DNA of 64,000 nucleotides, from assembly GCA_051294375.1 (NCBI GenBank), contig CM119266.1, positions 411,132 to 475,131 of the forward strand, written 5' to 3'. Shown piece after piece: positions 11,485 to 25,200 of this stretch. Under the pieces are notes generated by a model. It did no database searches, was not told the DNA's origin, and worked only from the letters and a program-made list of their open reading frames with translations. The stretch comes from Paraspadella gotoi (taxonomy: Eukaryota > Chaetognatha). Position 1 is the stretch's first letter; each line of letters opens with the position of its first letter. Both the position numbers and the translations under genes were made by a program.

Positions 11485-13439
11485 AACAACGGACGACGGA
11501 AATTTAATAACTGTTCAAGTACTGAACGCATTGCACTCTGGATGTCGATAATGAAACCCTATATCTGAAGCCTTTATGAAATTTTTCGACGTTATATTAC
11601 CCCGCGCGACGAAAACGTCTCCTTTGCACGCGCGAAGATGTCTTGGATGGCTGCACGCGACTTCCTCATTTGGTGAGGCTGGCTCGGGACTTGGCGCCAA
11701 ACTGATTCCTCGTTCTGGATTTACGCGGTCGGGATAAATTGGGTGACAAACGAGTGGATTCCTCCGTTACCTTTTAATAATGATGTTTTTGAGGGCGTTG
11801 CCAATCAGATAAATTTAATTATAAGTTTATATCGATATAACTAATTTAATCGAATGAATTAACTTTTGACCAAATCAGTTATTCAAACTGATTTTAGCAA
11901 TCTCTCTCTTTAATGTTTGAAAGAAGCTATTCGGTTGATCCATTTCCTGCGTTGCTAATTATTATTCAACTTATTCAATATTTGTTAGTTTTTTAACATC
12001 TGCTACTATTTGAATTGATACAGCACTGTTTTTATTAAATTTTTTGGTCAATTGACCGGACTGATCAAATCTCTTGACTTCCTATTGGTGCTTAAATTAT
12101 GCTCCGTGCAGGATGAAACTAACGACACACCGCGGCTGCATGTATCACCCTTGATTTTAAAGAATCTAAACTTTCAGCCTCTCGAAAAGATTGAAGCCCG
12201 CGGACGGGGATATTCGGACCGATCCGGCCGAAGCCTAGCTAATCCTCAACCATCTCTCCGACTCGCACAAGAAAAAAAAACAAAAATCACCACCTAGCCA
12301 CGAACCGATTCATGCTTCGAAGCCCCAGATCTCAAAGAGGCCTCAGAAATTTTTTGCAGAGAAAAAATGAGACCCGTCGGGCTCGAACATTGATACCATT
12401 AAAAGTTTCGAGGACATCGAAAATCAGAAACAAAAAATTAAGAGAAAAATCCGGGAACCCGTCCTCCACCACCACCTCCTCCGAAGGAAGACGAAAGGGG
12501 CACAACTCTGGCTACAGTGGACGAGGAGAGCGGCCAGATAGAGAGAGCGAGTTGGGTCTCGGCATGGAGAGAAGCTGAGCGACGTCTCTCTTCTTCCTCT
12601 CTCTCTCTCTACCGCTGCCACAGCGAGAGGCGTCGTCGTTGAGAGTCTCGGCGGTTCTCTCCTCCTCTCTCTCTCTCGCTCTCTCTCTGTCTCTCTCTCT
12701 CTCTCCGCCAGCTGCATCGCATTCAACCTCCAGGCTGAGGACGACAACCACCGCGACGGTCTTCGAGAAGAGAAGAAGCGAGAGAGAGAGAAGAACTCGC
12801 CGAGTTTTTCGCCTTCGGATTCGCTCGATACGACGACGGAAAAAGGCGAGACGCACGAATCGAAAGGAAAAAAAATCCACTCTCTCTCTATCTGCGCTAC
12901 GAGACAATTCCGCTATATATTCATCATATAAAAAATTAAAGGCTGACCGTAGGACAGACTTCGAATCGCCAAAGTCTTCGACAAACTGAATTTCTCCGCT
13001 CGCTTCGCTTTTATCGGTTGAACTGCGTGAGTATCATGCTTGTCTGTTTGTTAATCATGTTTATTGTTATTTGTTTCGTTCAACTCCAGTCTTATCGGGG
13101 CTCGGGAACGCCGGGACCCACCTGACTAGTCGGGTTCGAGGGGGAGTAGAGCGCAAAGTCGGGGTATATTCAAGTTTCGGAATTTTATGATATAAATTGT
13201 GTTAACGATTTTTTATACTATTTTCGATGCATGTAACTATGTACTCGTATTATAAATCCATGAAACCTTCGACGTGGATCAGGTGTTCGAGTTACCCATG
13301 AACATAAAAAAATAGGAACGGGTTAAACATCGCTTCTAAAATCTCGAACGAAGCCGGCACCAATGGAGGAAACGACGACGGACACGACGACGACTATTCA
13401 TACCGCCATCGAGTCACGAGACGGCGACAACCCAAAGGC

Positions 13440-13545
<106 letters not shown>

Positions 13546-14814
13546 GGCACTGAGTTGGCCTGTTCCAAAAATCTCGTCCGAGGTTGTTACCCACTGAATT
13601 CGAGTCGTCTCGAAGGGAAGCTTCCTGGTGGATGTGCACGAATCCCGTATTCAGGAAAAAGGGAGGATCAGGGGATCGCGGGACCAGGGGTCTTAGTAAT
13701 CAAGATAACAAGGGAAACACGTGTCACTCGAAGAGAGACCCCAGTAAAAACAGTGATTTTTCAGAGGTTTTAATCGGGGTCTTCGGGTCCGTTATGATCA
13801 TTGATCAAGATAAAAGGCGGTTGGAAATCGTCGCAAATATTTTTTCTCTCGTAACTTGTCTTAATCCAAGTTAATATAAAAAACCTTTAAAAATAACTGA
13901 GTCTCCAGTTTCTCTGGTCCTCTTTTCCCTTGCCAATCTGGCGCGTTGCCCACCCGAGGAACGTTCGCCTCTATTTTCCATCGTCGACGAAGGGTTGAGA
14001 GGAGAGAGAGTGCGATACATGTCTTTTTCTTCTTTCTCGAGCTCTCTCTCCCGCGTGAGTCTCCAATATTTCCCCAGCAGCTCCCCCCTCTTCACGCACG
14101 CGCCGTTTCGACGCGAGCCTCTAGCCCGCGACGAGGACAGAGACGAAGACGAAACCGACGACGACGAGAATGACGACTGCGCTGCGTCACGTCCGCACGC
14201 AGGCAGCTGCTGATCCTCGCCTGAAATTCGACGCCGCCCTTTAGCGAGCTGAGAAAAGGGGGCACGGACAAACGAGAAGTGGTGTCGCTCTACTTTTTGC
14301 CCACTTCTCAGGGTCGAGAGGAAGTGGATTTCGGGTGCCCACAATTAAGTCAGGGAATGGTAGACACAGTGGGAGTTAGTGTAAAATTGGGCCATCCATT
14401 TGAGCAATAAATTTTTAAAAGGAAGTACTAAAAATAAAAAAATCTGATAGATTTAATACCAATCTTTATTCTTATGATATTTTATAATATTTGTAGATTA
14501 AAAACGGAAAAGAATTACACTGGAAACCCGGAGGGTCAGCTGGATAACTGGATTGCCCCAGATCCTTATATAATAATCTTAAGGTTATTAAAACATTTCA
14601 TTAAAGACAGTTCCATGATTCTGAAGCTTTTACACGGATTTCAAATGGGAGTAAAATGAAATCATCAAATACTGTGGCTAAATTATCTGATATAAAGATT
14701 TCAGATTTTGTACCTTAGTTAAAATATTTGTAAACATTTTTTATTTTCTAATTCCTAGTAGTCCAGCTTCTTACTTTCAATGGCATGGACGAATTCAAAA
14801 AAAGCAAATATTTA

Positions 14815-15541
14815 GTCGGATCTGCTGATTCTATAATCCATTTTGTCGGTCCATCAGTCCCCCCGTAATCTTGTCGGGCATTCACTTATATTATGTCAGA
14901 ACATCGAATTATGATAAATTATGCAAAAAAAATGTTCGTCCATCTGTCTGTCCCACCTTAGCAAAAAACTCCAATTACTCGTGATTGAGCTGGATAAGAA
15001 GTTTTAATGGAATCGTGCGAGTGGAAATGAGTTTAAATGGAAAAAACAAAAAAATGTATCACTATTTGAACGCCAATTACTCACGAGTGGACGGGGCGAT
15101 TGACTTAAAATTTTGTATGTGGGTAGGAAAGTGTGTGATTAAGCTTTGATGGAATCGTATGAGTAGAAATGAGTTTAAATGGAAAAAACAAAAAATTTCT
15201 TTTTCTTTTTATATTAAATGTAAATGCAAGAAGTATTAATTAATCAAATAATCAGTTAATTAATCAGTCAATTAATCTATAATTAATTAATCTGTCAATA
15301 ATCAATCAATTAATTATTCATTCATTCAATTTATTTATCTATTAATTGATTATTCAATCAATTTATTATCAATTAATTATTTAATCAATAAATCAAGTCA
15401 ATCATTATCGGCATTATTGTCGTCGTCGCCATCTTCGTTGTCTTTGCTTTTGTCGTGGTCAGTGAAGAAAAGATCTAAAAACAAACATTTCGGATCTAAT
15501 TAATAAATTAATTACCACTAATGCTCGTGGGCAGATCCCAC
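14815..15541. mobile_element. Dispersed element with GTCGGATCTGC inverted repeats, copy 1
   Basis: Bounded by GTCGGATCTGC at 14815-14825 and GCAGATCCCAC at 15531-15541 (two mismatches to the inverted repeat seen in the other copies). Shares long stretches with copies at 46785-47246 (opposite orientation) and 59285-60554, including tcgaattatgataaattatg, a Cys-poor GTCCATCTGTCTGTCC tetranucleotide tract, two diverged internal repeats containing gagtttaaatggaaaaaac, and an ATTAATCA tract. No transposase frame is seen, so it is non-autonomous. Confidence 0.7.
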
Positions 15542-16246
15542 ATGGTTTTCTCAAACATGTTTATATTTGTACAGGACCTTTCTGTTATAAGATATATTTT
15601 TAATAAAAAAATGAAATGTTTTAAAATTTTGGTTAATCTTACAGATACAGACATTGGAGTATGTGTCTGAGCAATCTGAAAGTCAAAAGCTTTTTCTCAA
15701 CCACAATAACAAACTTTTTCAATTTATAGTTTTTTTAGTTAAAAAAATCCGATTTTCCCATTTGGTTTTAAAAAATCATATCTTCTAAACCACTTGACCG
15801 ATTGTAATAAAATTTAGAAACATTGATTCCTTTTATAAAAAAAATTATTTTTTTTAATTTTTAGAAATGTTTTTATAGAGCGTTTGGAATTTAATATTAT
15901 AAAGTGGCGGATTTTTTTTGCACCTAAAACGATTAATGTGCAAGCAGTTTGAGAGTTCCAAAGAAAATGCATAAATGAATACTGTACATTTTTTTAAAAG
16001 TTTTTCAATGTTTAAATTTTTTACTTTTGGTAGTCAAAAAGCATGTTCTATTGTTTGCTTTCATTCTTGTAATTTTATGACTGTAATTTTCGGGTTTTTG
16101 ACTTAAAAGTTAGAAAGGAAGTATATCGTTTATTTTCCTGCTAATTTGTAATTTTTGTTTGTTGTTGTTTTTGTTAGTACTACTAATTGTATCTACTAAA
16201 ATCCTGTAAAAGTTATTTTTAATTTCATTCGACCACTCTCACAGCG

Positions 16247-19200
16247 ATGGAAGTTGAAACAGACGAGAAGAAACTGGAAGAGGAGGAAGAGCGCGCCCCC
16301 GAGATGTTACCCTCCGACGAAGACGTTTTGTTGGGAAACATGGATGAGGAACTGGACGGGGAAGGTGAGTCGCACGAAATAATAAAGTCTCATCTTTCCG
16401 AAAGATGTCAAAAAAGGGAACGTTTTGCAAGCGAATCACGACCTCAATAAATATTAAATTTGAAGGAAGGCAGATTTCGTAGTTTTTACTACCCAAGGCA
16501 AAGTACAGAATCCCTCTGCTAGTTCAGACTACAGTAATACTAATTTTGTGATGTCCTTACGTCGTCGGCCAGGTGGTGAGGAAATCAACGAGGATGCGCT
16601 TCTTGCTGAGGAGGAGGAAGAGGAACAGGGAGAGGAGTATGAGGAGGGAATGATAATGGACGAGGAAGAGTTCGAGGAAACTCTGGAGGAGGAAGGGGAG
16701 GAGATTTCGGAGGAAACCATGGAGAACGAAGAGGAGGAAGAAGACCAGTTTCCGGACTCGAACGCCGATAACGATTTTCCAGAGGACGAAGAAGACGCCG
16801 AAGGGGCGAGGGTGGGTATTGTTGTCGTTTTTATTAAAGAAACCATCTTAAATTCTTTGTGAACGTGAATCCCCGCCACCTTCTTTAAACTTCTCCCCAT
16901 TCCAACTTTTTCTATTCCAGCCCAACGACGGCTCTGACGGCGACTCCCGCGGCAGCAGCGGCGGCGTTTCCACCGACGGCCAGGTCGTTCACCGCACGGT
17001 CGTCTCCGGTTCGCGCGACCTTCGACGCGAGGTCCACATGCGTCACAAATTCACCGACGCCGCTGGCGACAGGAGCAGCGAGAGGAGTCGCAATTACTAC
17101 ACTCCAAAGGGCATGTCCCAGTCCCCCTACAAAGGGGCCTACCAGTGTCCCTACTGCCCTTCCGTGTACAGTTTTAGGGGTAAGATCTGCGATAGTACAT
17201 ACTTATTGAAGAGATGAGGGGTGAGCGTACAACTTTTTCCCAATTCATCAACCAGGGGATTTGTTCAAGCATTTGCGACGCAAGCACCACGGAAAAGAAC
17301 CGCTGGTTCGTTCCGGTCAAATTCCCGTCTTGGATCTTAAATCTGGCAAGTGCGAGCCGATCCGGGCCCCGCCGAGACAATACAAGTCCAGCGCAGGAAG
17401 CAAGAATTACCGACTCTTCGCGTCTTACAAAGCGGGGTATGGAAGGGGGGGGTAAGGTGTGGTCACTGGTCAGAACGGAGCCACTTCGGAAGTTTTCTAA
17501 TTGTCTGATTTAAAATGTTAAATATTTTAAATTTTTCTCACAAGATTTTTAGGCTGGTAACCAATACATACCTATTTATATTCATATAAAACTTTTCAAT
17601 TCTTTCCAGATACTCATTCTCCAGTAAACCGCAACCGACCCAAGCCTCAAATTTTCAGAATCCTAAAGTCAAATTCAAATGTCCCCTCTGTGCCAACATG
17701 TACCTCTTCAAAGCTAACCTCAACAAGCACTGTCACGATTTGCACTTCGAAGAGGCGAGTGGCCGCTGTGCAATTCTACGAAACAAACAAATGTATTTTT
17801 AAATTTTTTTCTTTTCGCCCATTGCAGTATCCCAAGATCAAGAGCGGCGAGATCAAAGTGCAAACGGTCCCTATCTCTGGTCATCGGCGGAATCCTCCCA
17901 ACGCCCGCAACACGGCTCTCCGCGATGGGAAAGCCGTCGCCCAAAAGCATCCCAGCGGGTCGGTGCCTTCGAACCGGTCCTTAACTCATTCATTATTCAA
18001 TTTCAGAGGTTTCATTCGTAAAAATCGTTATTTGCTTTAGCAGCATCCCGATCAACGGAAGGTCGGACCTCGACGAAAGTGAAGATCTCCGGTACAAATG
18101 TCCGCTCTGCACCATGTCGTACACGAACAAGACGAATTTAATTTATCGCCACATTCGTCAAACTCACCCTAAGTAAGTTGAACGTTGCTTTTTTTTTCTT
18201 TCTTAATGTCGCCGTCTGCCGACGAGCGTCGCTGTGGTCGATTTTGTTGGGGAAGAACAAAAGTCACACGTCGTTAATTGATGAGAAAAGTTTGATAAGT
18301 TATAAGTTCTTTAAATTTTGTTAATTACTTACGCATAATGTTTTAGTGGCAAGCTTCCGACAAATTTCGCTATCAGTCTGTCGATTTTATATTTAAAATG
18401 TGAAGGTAGTATAGCCAATTCTCTTCGTTCACCGATCGGAGCCAAATAATAATTAATTTTTGGGATAATTTTTTTTTCTTTTTCAGCCAATACGAAGCGG
18501 TGAAGGCGGGATCTTTGAAGATCAAGATCCTTCGTGCCAGATCAGGCGCCATCATGGCCAACGCATCCGCCAAACTCGCCCACCACAATGGGGATGCCAA
18601 GGTCAGGTCTTCCCTGAACTCCCTTCATATCTTCAATGCCACAGGACGCAACCGCCAAGAAGAAAACATCGACGATGAAAGTGAGCGAAATTACTTTTAA
18701 GACACTAGAATCTCGTACAGATTGGCAATTGAAATTTGTAATTTTAATTTTTTTTTAAGTCGACGACGAACCGTTGGACGAATTTAGTGAAAACCTCGAG
18801 ATGGACCCGACTTCGTCCGCCCACGAGAAGGGAGAATTCCAGGTTCTGGAATTTGTTAGCAGATTTTTGAATTTTTCTCCATCGTTCTAGGAAAATAAAA
18901 CTAGTAATTTTCAGGTCGGGGATCGCGTTTTCACTCCCGGCGTCAAATACAAGTGCCCTTTCTGTCCACAAATGTACTCTCTTCGCGGGAACCTCACCTA
19001 TCGTCACATGAAGCAAGCTCACCCCGCAAAGTACTACGCCCACAAAGCCGGCCGAATCGAAATGCCGATAAGGATAATCCGAGGGGCCACGTCGGCCAAC
19101 GCGTCCCAAACCGTCGAAAAAACCGCTCCCTCTGGCTCGAATCCAGTAAGACACTTCTCTTCACGAAATTTTCGGTCCGTTCGCGAATTTGTAATCTCTT

Positions 19201-22200
19201 AATTTCCAACGATCCCCTTCCCTCATCCCCCAGGCTTCCCCATTTTCCCAACTCGCTAAAAACTTGAGCACCGTGACGGGGAACGTCGTCGGCGAGACCG
19301 ACACGAACGAAGTTCTCTACAAATGCCCCATCTGCAGTTTCACGTCCGGTTCGAGAGAGTATCTCATCTCGAGGCACATCAAGGTGGGTTTCTCGTCTGA
19401 ATATTAAATGCGTCACTGACGCCGTCAGTGTACTCAAAATGCGATTGTTGATATTTTTAGGACCGTCACCCATCGCGATTTGATTCGGTGAAATCGGGTT
19501 TCATCAGAATCAAATGCTTGCAGTCCGGTCGAGAGGTGGACTCAATTCGTTACCAGGTCTTGAAATATTTATGAGTGTTTGTAACATAGATTATATTGGT
19601 TGTACCAATTTCATAGAGTTAAATTTACCAATTGTCGTTTCCTCACTTTTCTCAATTCTCTTCAGTGTCCTGGATGTTCCAAATCCATGGCCTCCAAACG
19701 CGCGCTCCTTCACAAGCACATAAAACACCAGCATCCGGGGATGACAGCCTCGATCACGGCGGGAATCATCGAGATCAAAGCGATCGGCCGTCGACACTCT
19801 GACGGGCAGACGGACGGGCTTTTGTCCGAAGAGTCGGCTGACGATCCGGTGGAGGACGCCGATTTCAGCGTTGACAATCCCTATTTCGATACGGTAATTT
19901 CTGCTGTCTTGGAACAGATTAAGCATCTCCGTTTTGGCGTTGAAAATTATTGATTTTTTTTAAAAGCATAATTTTTTTAAAATTAATCTTACATTATTTT
20001 CTACAGGTCGAAGAGGAACAGGCGGAGCTGACGCGTCCTTTAAAACGAAAGACTCTGCCTTCGAGCGCCGTGCCTCAGCAGGGTATGGAGCTTTCCTTGG
20101 AGGGCACCATACAGCCCATGCCCGACGACTTTAGCTGGAAAGTCCGTGGCTGCGACGTCATGTACAAATGCCCGCTCTGCCCGCGCATGAATATGTTCCG
20201 CGGAAATCTCCTTCGATATCACATGACCCGGGAGCACCCGGGCTCGCGGGAGGCGGTCTTGGCCGGGACGTTGCAGGTGCGTCGGGTTTTGGTCCAACGC
20301 TCCTTCAATACTCGCGCCCCGAGCGAGTCGCACCATACCCCGCTCGCCTCCTCTGCCATCGACATCGACGGGTTCCGCTTCAAGTGTCCCTTCTGCAACT
20401 CGACCTACGCTAACATGTGGGACTTGCTCCACAAGCACATGTACACCTACCATCCGCAGCATCAGGACGACTGCAAGCGGGGAAATATTGAGATCCCCGT
20501 TTGCACGGACGCCGATGTTGGGGGCAGACACAAGACATGGAAAGGCCTGCCCGGACCGGACGGGAAAGGATTCGTCCCAATCGGTAAGGATACTAGAAGT
20601 GGAGAAGTATTTTATTTTTTTAGGATTCACCCTTCTTTAATCTTTCGTTTTTCCTAATTTTCAAGGAATATATAATTGAAAAAAACCTTTTATCGTTTTG
20701 ATTTGTCTAAGCGGTTAAAGGTATTGCCTTTTTTAGATTTTGTTTACTTTTTGATGACTATAAGTTTCGGTTAAGACGCCACGCCTCCCTTTCTCTTCTC
20801 CGACGGCCCTCGGGTCTCCCTCGGCCGAACGATCGCCAAACTCAAGGAACATCTGCTGTTCAAAGCCTTCAATTTCGGTTAATTCTTTTTTCGAGTTTTA
20901 TTTGGATTTCATTCCGCGTTGCAGTTCGTTGACGTTAATTTACGTTTTTTTTTTTTCGTTCGATTTGTTTATAGCCCCCCTTCGACTTCGTTGAGATGTT
21001 TTGGACTTTCTAACTTTACAACTCATCCTTATTTTTCCCACCCTAACCACCGTTTTTCCTACCCAACCCCCATTCGACCCCCCCCCCTGCAACACGCGTC
21101 CCACCCTCATTCTTCAACATTACCCAGACGAGGATGGGTTCGAGATTGAGGATGCTGTCTTCGCCTCGAACGACATGCAGATGGAGGCGGTTGACGTCGC
21201 CGCCGACGGGACATCCTCATCGCCGTTCGCCGAGGACGACGACTACGAGGATTATGTGCCTGAACACGGGGGAGAGGAAGAAGATTACGAAGAATTAAAG
21301 ACGTCGGCATCGCCGACTACAAAGTCCGTCTTGATGACAGCTCCCGTGACGATTCCCGATACGGCGGTTGAAGAATCAAAGCAGAAGAAACCTATGTCGA
21401 GGTAGGGATGTATGATGACTTGTATGATGTTCTGGTTAAAATGGAAAAGAGATGAATTCATATTCATCAAATTCCCCCTCCTCCCCCCCAAGTTTCCCGG
21501 CCGGTTTCGGCGTGGGTCCTAAAGGCGGCGTCCCCCGTCAAGCGCCCACTGGGCAGGTGTTCTCGTGCAAGTACTGCGGAGTCGGGTATCACTGGGCGTC
21601 TAACATCCGGCGCCATTGCCTGAAGCATCATAAAGCAGAGTATGAAGCTGCTTTAGAAAGAGGTGAGGGACAATTTTATTTGTTTATTTTCTGTTAAGAG
21701 CTTAATTTTATTTTTAAATTACAACTTATTTCATTTAGGCGAACCCTCTTACGTCGTGACGAACACTGACAAGCAGACAGGCGAGGAGCTGACCACCAAG
21801 ATTCGCTGTCTCGACTGCCACTCGCTCATGGGTAACCACATGGCCATGAAGAAACACATATCCGTCCACCACGTGTATCTCTTTAACAAAGAGTATACTT
21901 CGGGTGCCGAGACTGGCGTCAAAGAAGCTGGCGACCGTCAGCTGCGGTGTCATGCTTGCCGACTCTACTTTGAGGGAGAGTTTGGCCTCGCTAACCACTA
22001 CTCGCGGGAGCATTTCGATCTGATACGTGAAGGAGACGCCTCTGGAGCGACGCCCGCCACCGCCGAAAACGACGCCGATGACGCCCGAACGGAACGCACT
22101 TCGCCGCGAAACCTCGAGGACGACATCAGGGCCGATGCGGAGGAGGGCGCTCGCCGCGCCGACGAAGATGTCGGAGTCGAGACATCGGCGGGGGCGGCGT

Positions 22201-25200
22201 CGTCCCCGTTATCGTTGGCGACAGAAGAAGATGCGAAGTGTGAGGAGGGCGACGACGCGACCGCTGAGTCAACGAAGTTGCCGGCGACGACGACGCCAAC
22301 TCCTCGAAGATCTTCGCGCCAGGCCCTGAGGAACCGTGCACCATCCATAGAAACGAGGGATTCCGTCTCGAAAACTAAAAAGGATGGAAACGAGAGGACG
22401 GGGCACATTGAAGATTCTGAGGAACACAACGGCGGGGAGCATGTCGCGGCGGAAGATGAGGCGGGGGATAGAGAGGAGCCCCAAGAGGGAAAGGGAGGAG
22501 TTAAGGAGGAGGGCGAGAAGGACTCGGAAGGGCCCGAGGCGAAGGAGTCCGTCGAAATCACGCCTGCCAAACGGGGCGGCCTTCAGTGTCCTTTGTGCCC
22601 GTCCTCCTGTAACTATCGTTCTCTCTTATTGAATCACATCAAAAAGTATCATCCAGGTGAGATTAACTGGATTAACGTTGTTTCCATTTCACTATTCATA
22701 TGACTGATTTAATATTTTCTTTTTTCAGTGGACGGCGAGCATTATTGGAAGGAGCTCATGCAAGAACGATACAAATGCCCACTCTGCACCGCGATTTACA
22801 AGAACGACTTTGATCTACCAAGACATATAAAAAAGGTACAATACAATAGTACCTAGGACCCATAATGAAATTAACTATTTCGAAATGTGGATTTTTTCAA
22901 CAATGGTTTTTATTGTGTACCAGATCCATCCTAAGTACTTCCGGCCAAACGCCACTATCACCTACAAACCGTTGTCGAAACCTCCGGAGAAGAAAGAAGT
23001 GAAAGAGGAGCCGAAAGAAGAAGAGGCGGTGGAGAAGATGGAGGCCGAAGGCGACTCGAACTCGAGGTGAGAGAGAGAGAGAGAGAGAGGGGGGGGGAAA
23101 TCACCAATGGACTTTAAAAAACGTTATTCCCCTCGCAATTCTTATCCAATCAGCATCGAAGGAAACGAGGATCGGAATCTCGAGATCGCCGACGACGACG
23201 CTAACGACGGGGAGGACGACGACGACGACGAGAGAGGCGAAGAGGGCGACGGAGGCGCTGACGATTCGATGGATGACGTTGGCGGCGTCAGATTTCCCGA
23301 AGAGATCGAAGGTGTCTCGGTCAACCCCAACGACAAAACCAACCCGCCCCCACCCCTATGGCATGATCCGAAGAGGGAGGGACTCTGGGTTCACTACAAG
23401 GTCAAGGAAGAAGGGTAAGTAAAAGTTTTGTGAGTCTCTTTAAATAGTTGAGCTAAAAAGTATTTAAGCTAAAAAATAATTTGATACGATATGATTTGTG
23501 GTATATCAACCAAACTTTAGGAAAATTGAAAGGTTATGGGTCTACATGGTTCCGCAATCGGACGGAACGTGCAAGTACCAGTGCCCCACCTGCCCGGCCA
23601 TTTACTCCCACAAGCACGACGTCCCTAAACATATCCGGCGCAAGCACCGCGTTACGTCGGTGCCTGCGACTCCTCAACTCAGCGCGCCTTTCACCAGAAT
23701 CGTCGAGGAGAAGAAAGACGCCGAGTTGAACATGTCTACCGACGTTGTGGACGGCAGCGATTCGGATTCGCCAGGTTTACCCTCGTTTCATGTTCTTTGT
23801 ATTTTTTGTCTTCAAGGAAAAAGTGAAACAGAAACGAAACCGTAAAAAACCTTTGATTTATTTAGGTCGGAGCGCCCAGATTCAATCTTCCCCCTCTTCC
23901 GACTACACCCACAAGTGTCTATACTGTTCTTTCGTTTCCACTCCCGACGCGGCCTCCATGCCGGATCACATCGAGGCCACCCACCCCTCTTTCTATGATA
24001 CTTTCATCCAGCACATCTGGCCCAAAATCCTGGCTGACTCGGAGAAGAAGGCTAAAAACCCGAAGACGCATGTCGCACTAGTCAGGGCCGCGCCCAAATC
24101 TGGTAAGAAAGTACGGAACGAGAGAGTTAAACTTAAACAAGCTCTTGCATTTTCCAAACTACATACGACACGTAAATCAATGAATTAAAAGTCGCGGTTA
24201 ATTCGTCTCATTAGTGAAAGAACGTCAAGGCTCTCTTCCACCCGGAGAAATGACGCTGACAACTCAGCAATCCTCGCTGATCGGAAGATTCGAGTGTCCC
24301 TCTTGCTTTTCGACCTACGGGACCTACAGCAATGTGGTGCGGCACATCAAATCCAAGCACCCGCTTCAGATCCAGGAACTAGTCAAGGATATTATGGTCT
24401 ACGAAAGCGTGTCGGCCGAGGAAGCGGGCTTGGTAAGAATCCGATTGTAAACAATTTTGAAATTTAAAGTAGTAACACTATCTCCTCCAAATTTAAAATT
24501 TATGTCCAGTCACCGCAGACGCCCCAGATGACCCAGACAACCCAAATTCCGCAAATAAAAGATTCAAGTTCGAGCGACAGCGGAGGCGTGCTGCTTCTCA
24601 ACTGCTCCATTTGTAATCTAGAATTTATCAGCGATTACGGGTTAAAGAAGCACGTTGACGACGCTCACCCTGACGCTTCTGCTGACAACAAGCTTTTGGT
24701 CTTGGCCCGTAATGGGGAACCCCGCTCCACGATAGGCAGGATGCCGCAACCAGACTTCGACGCCGACGAATCGATCACCTTTGTCGACGAGGATATGGGG
24801 GCGCCCAGCCCTATCGAAGGTTAGGACCCAGACTGGGGTTGGGAGTTAAGCGAATTCTCTTGTTTTCCGTTTAATTTCAATTCATTTCCTTTTATTTCAT
24901 TCAGCCGGCGCTTACATCGTCCCGGAGATGCAGTACGGCGGCGATATATCTCAGTCTTTGTACTGCGCCCAGTGCAACGTATCCTTCAAACATCGCAAGT
25001 ACCTAATGGCTCACATCCGCAAGAAGCACCCGGACCGACGCTACGTGTGCAACGCCTGCCCGGCGATGTTCAAATCTCATCAAGATCTCATGGCCCACCA
25101 GAAGGACCACCATTCTAATCTCAAGTTTAAATGCTCACATTGCAACATGAACTATAAATCCTCGAAAGGACTTTTTGCCCACCTCAAAACTATGCATCCC

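Noticed and set aside
12424-12989. Overlapping Arg/Glu- and Ser-rich frames on both strands
   Set aside because: GA/CT-rich DNA gives long frames in several phases at once; none looks like a protein.
13871-14344. 157-residue minus-strand frame
   Set aside because: Ser/Arg-rich low-complexity product in a GC-rich island, with no recognisable domain. It may be leader sequence.
21998-22570. 190-residue minus-strand Ser-rich frame
   Set aside because: Complement of an acidic Glu/Asp/Ala-rich stretch of the zinc-finger protein.
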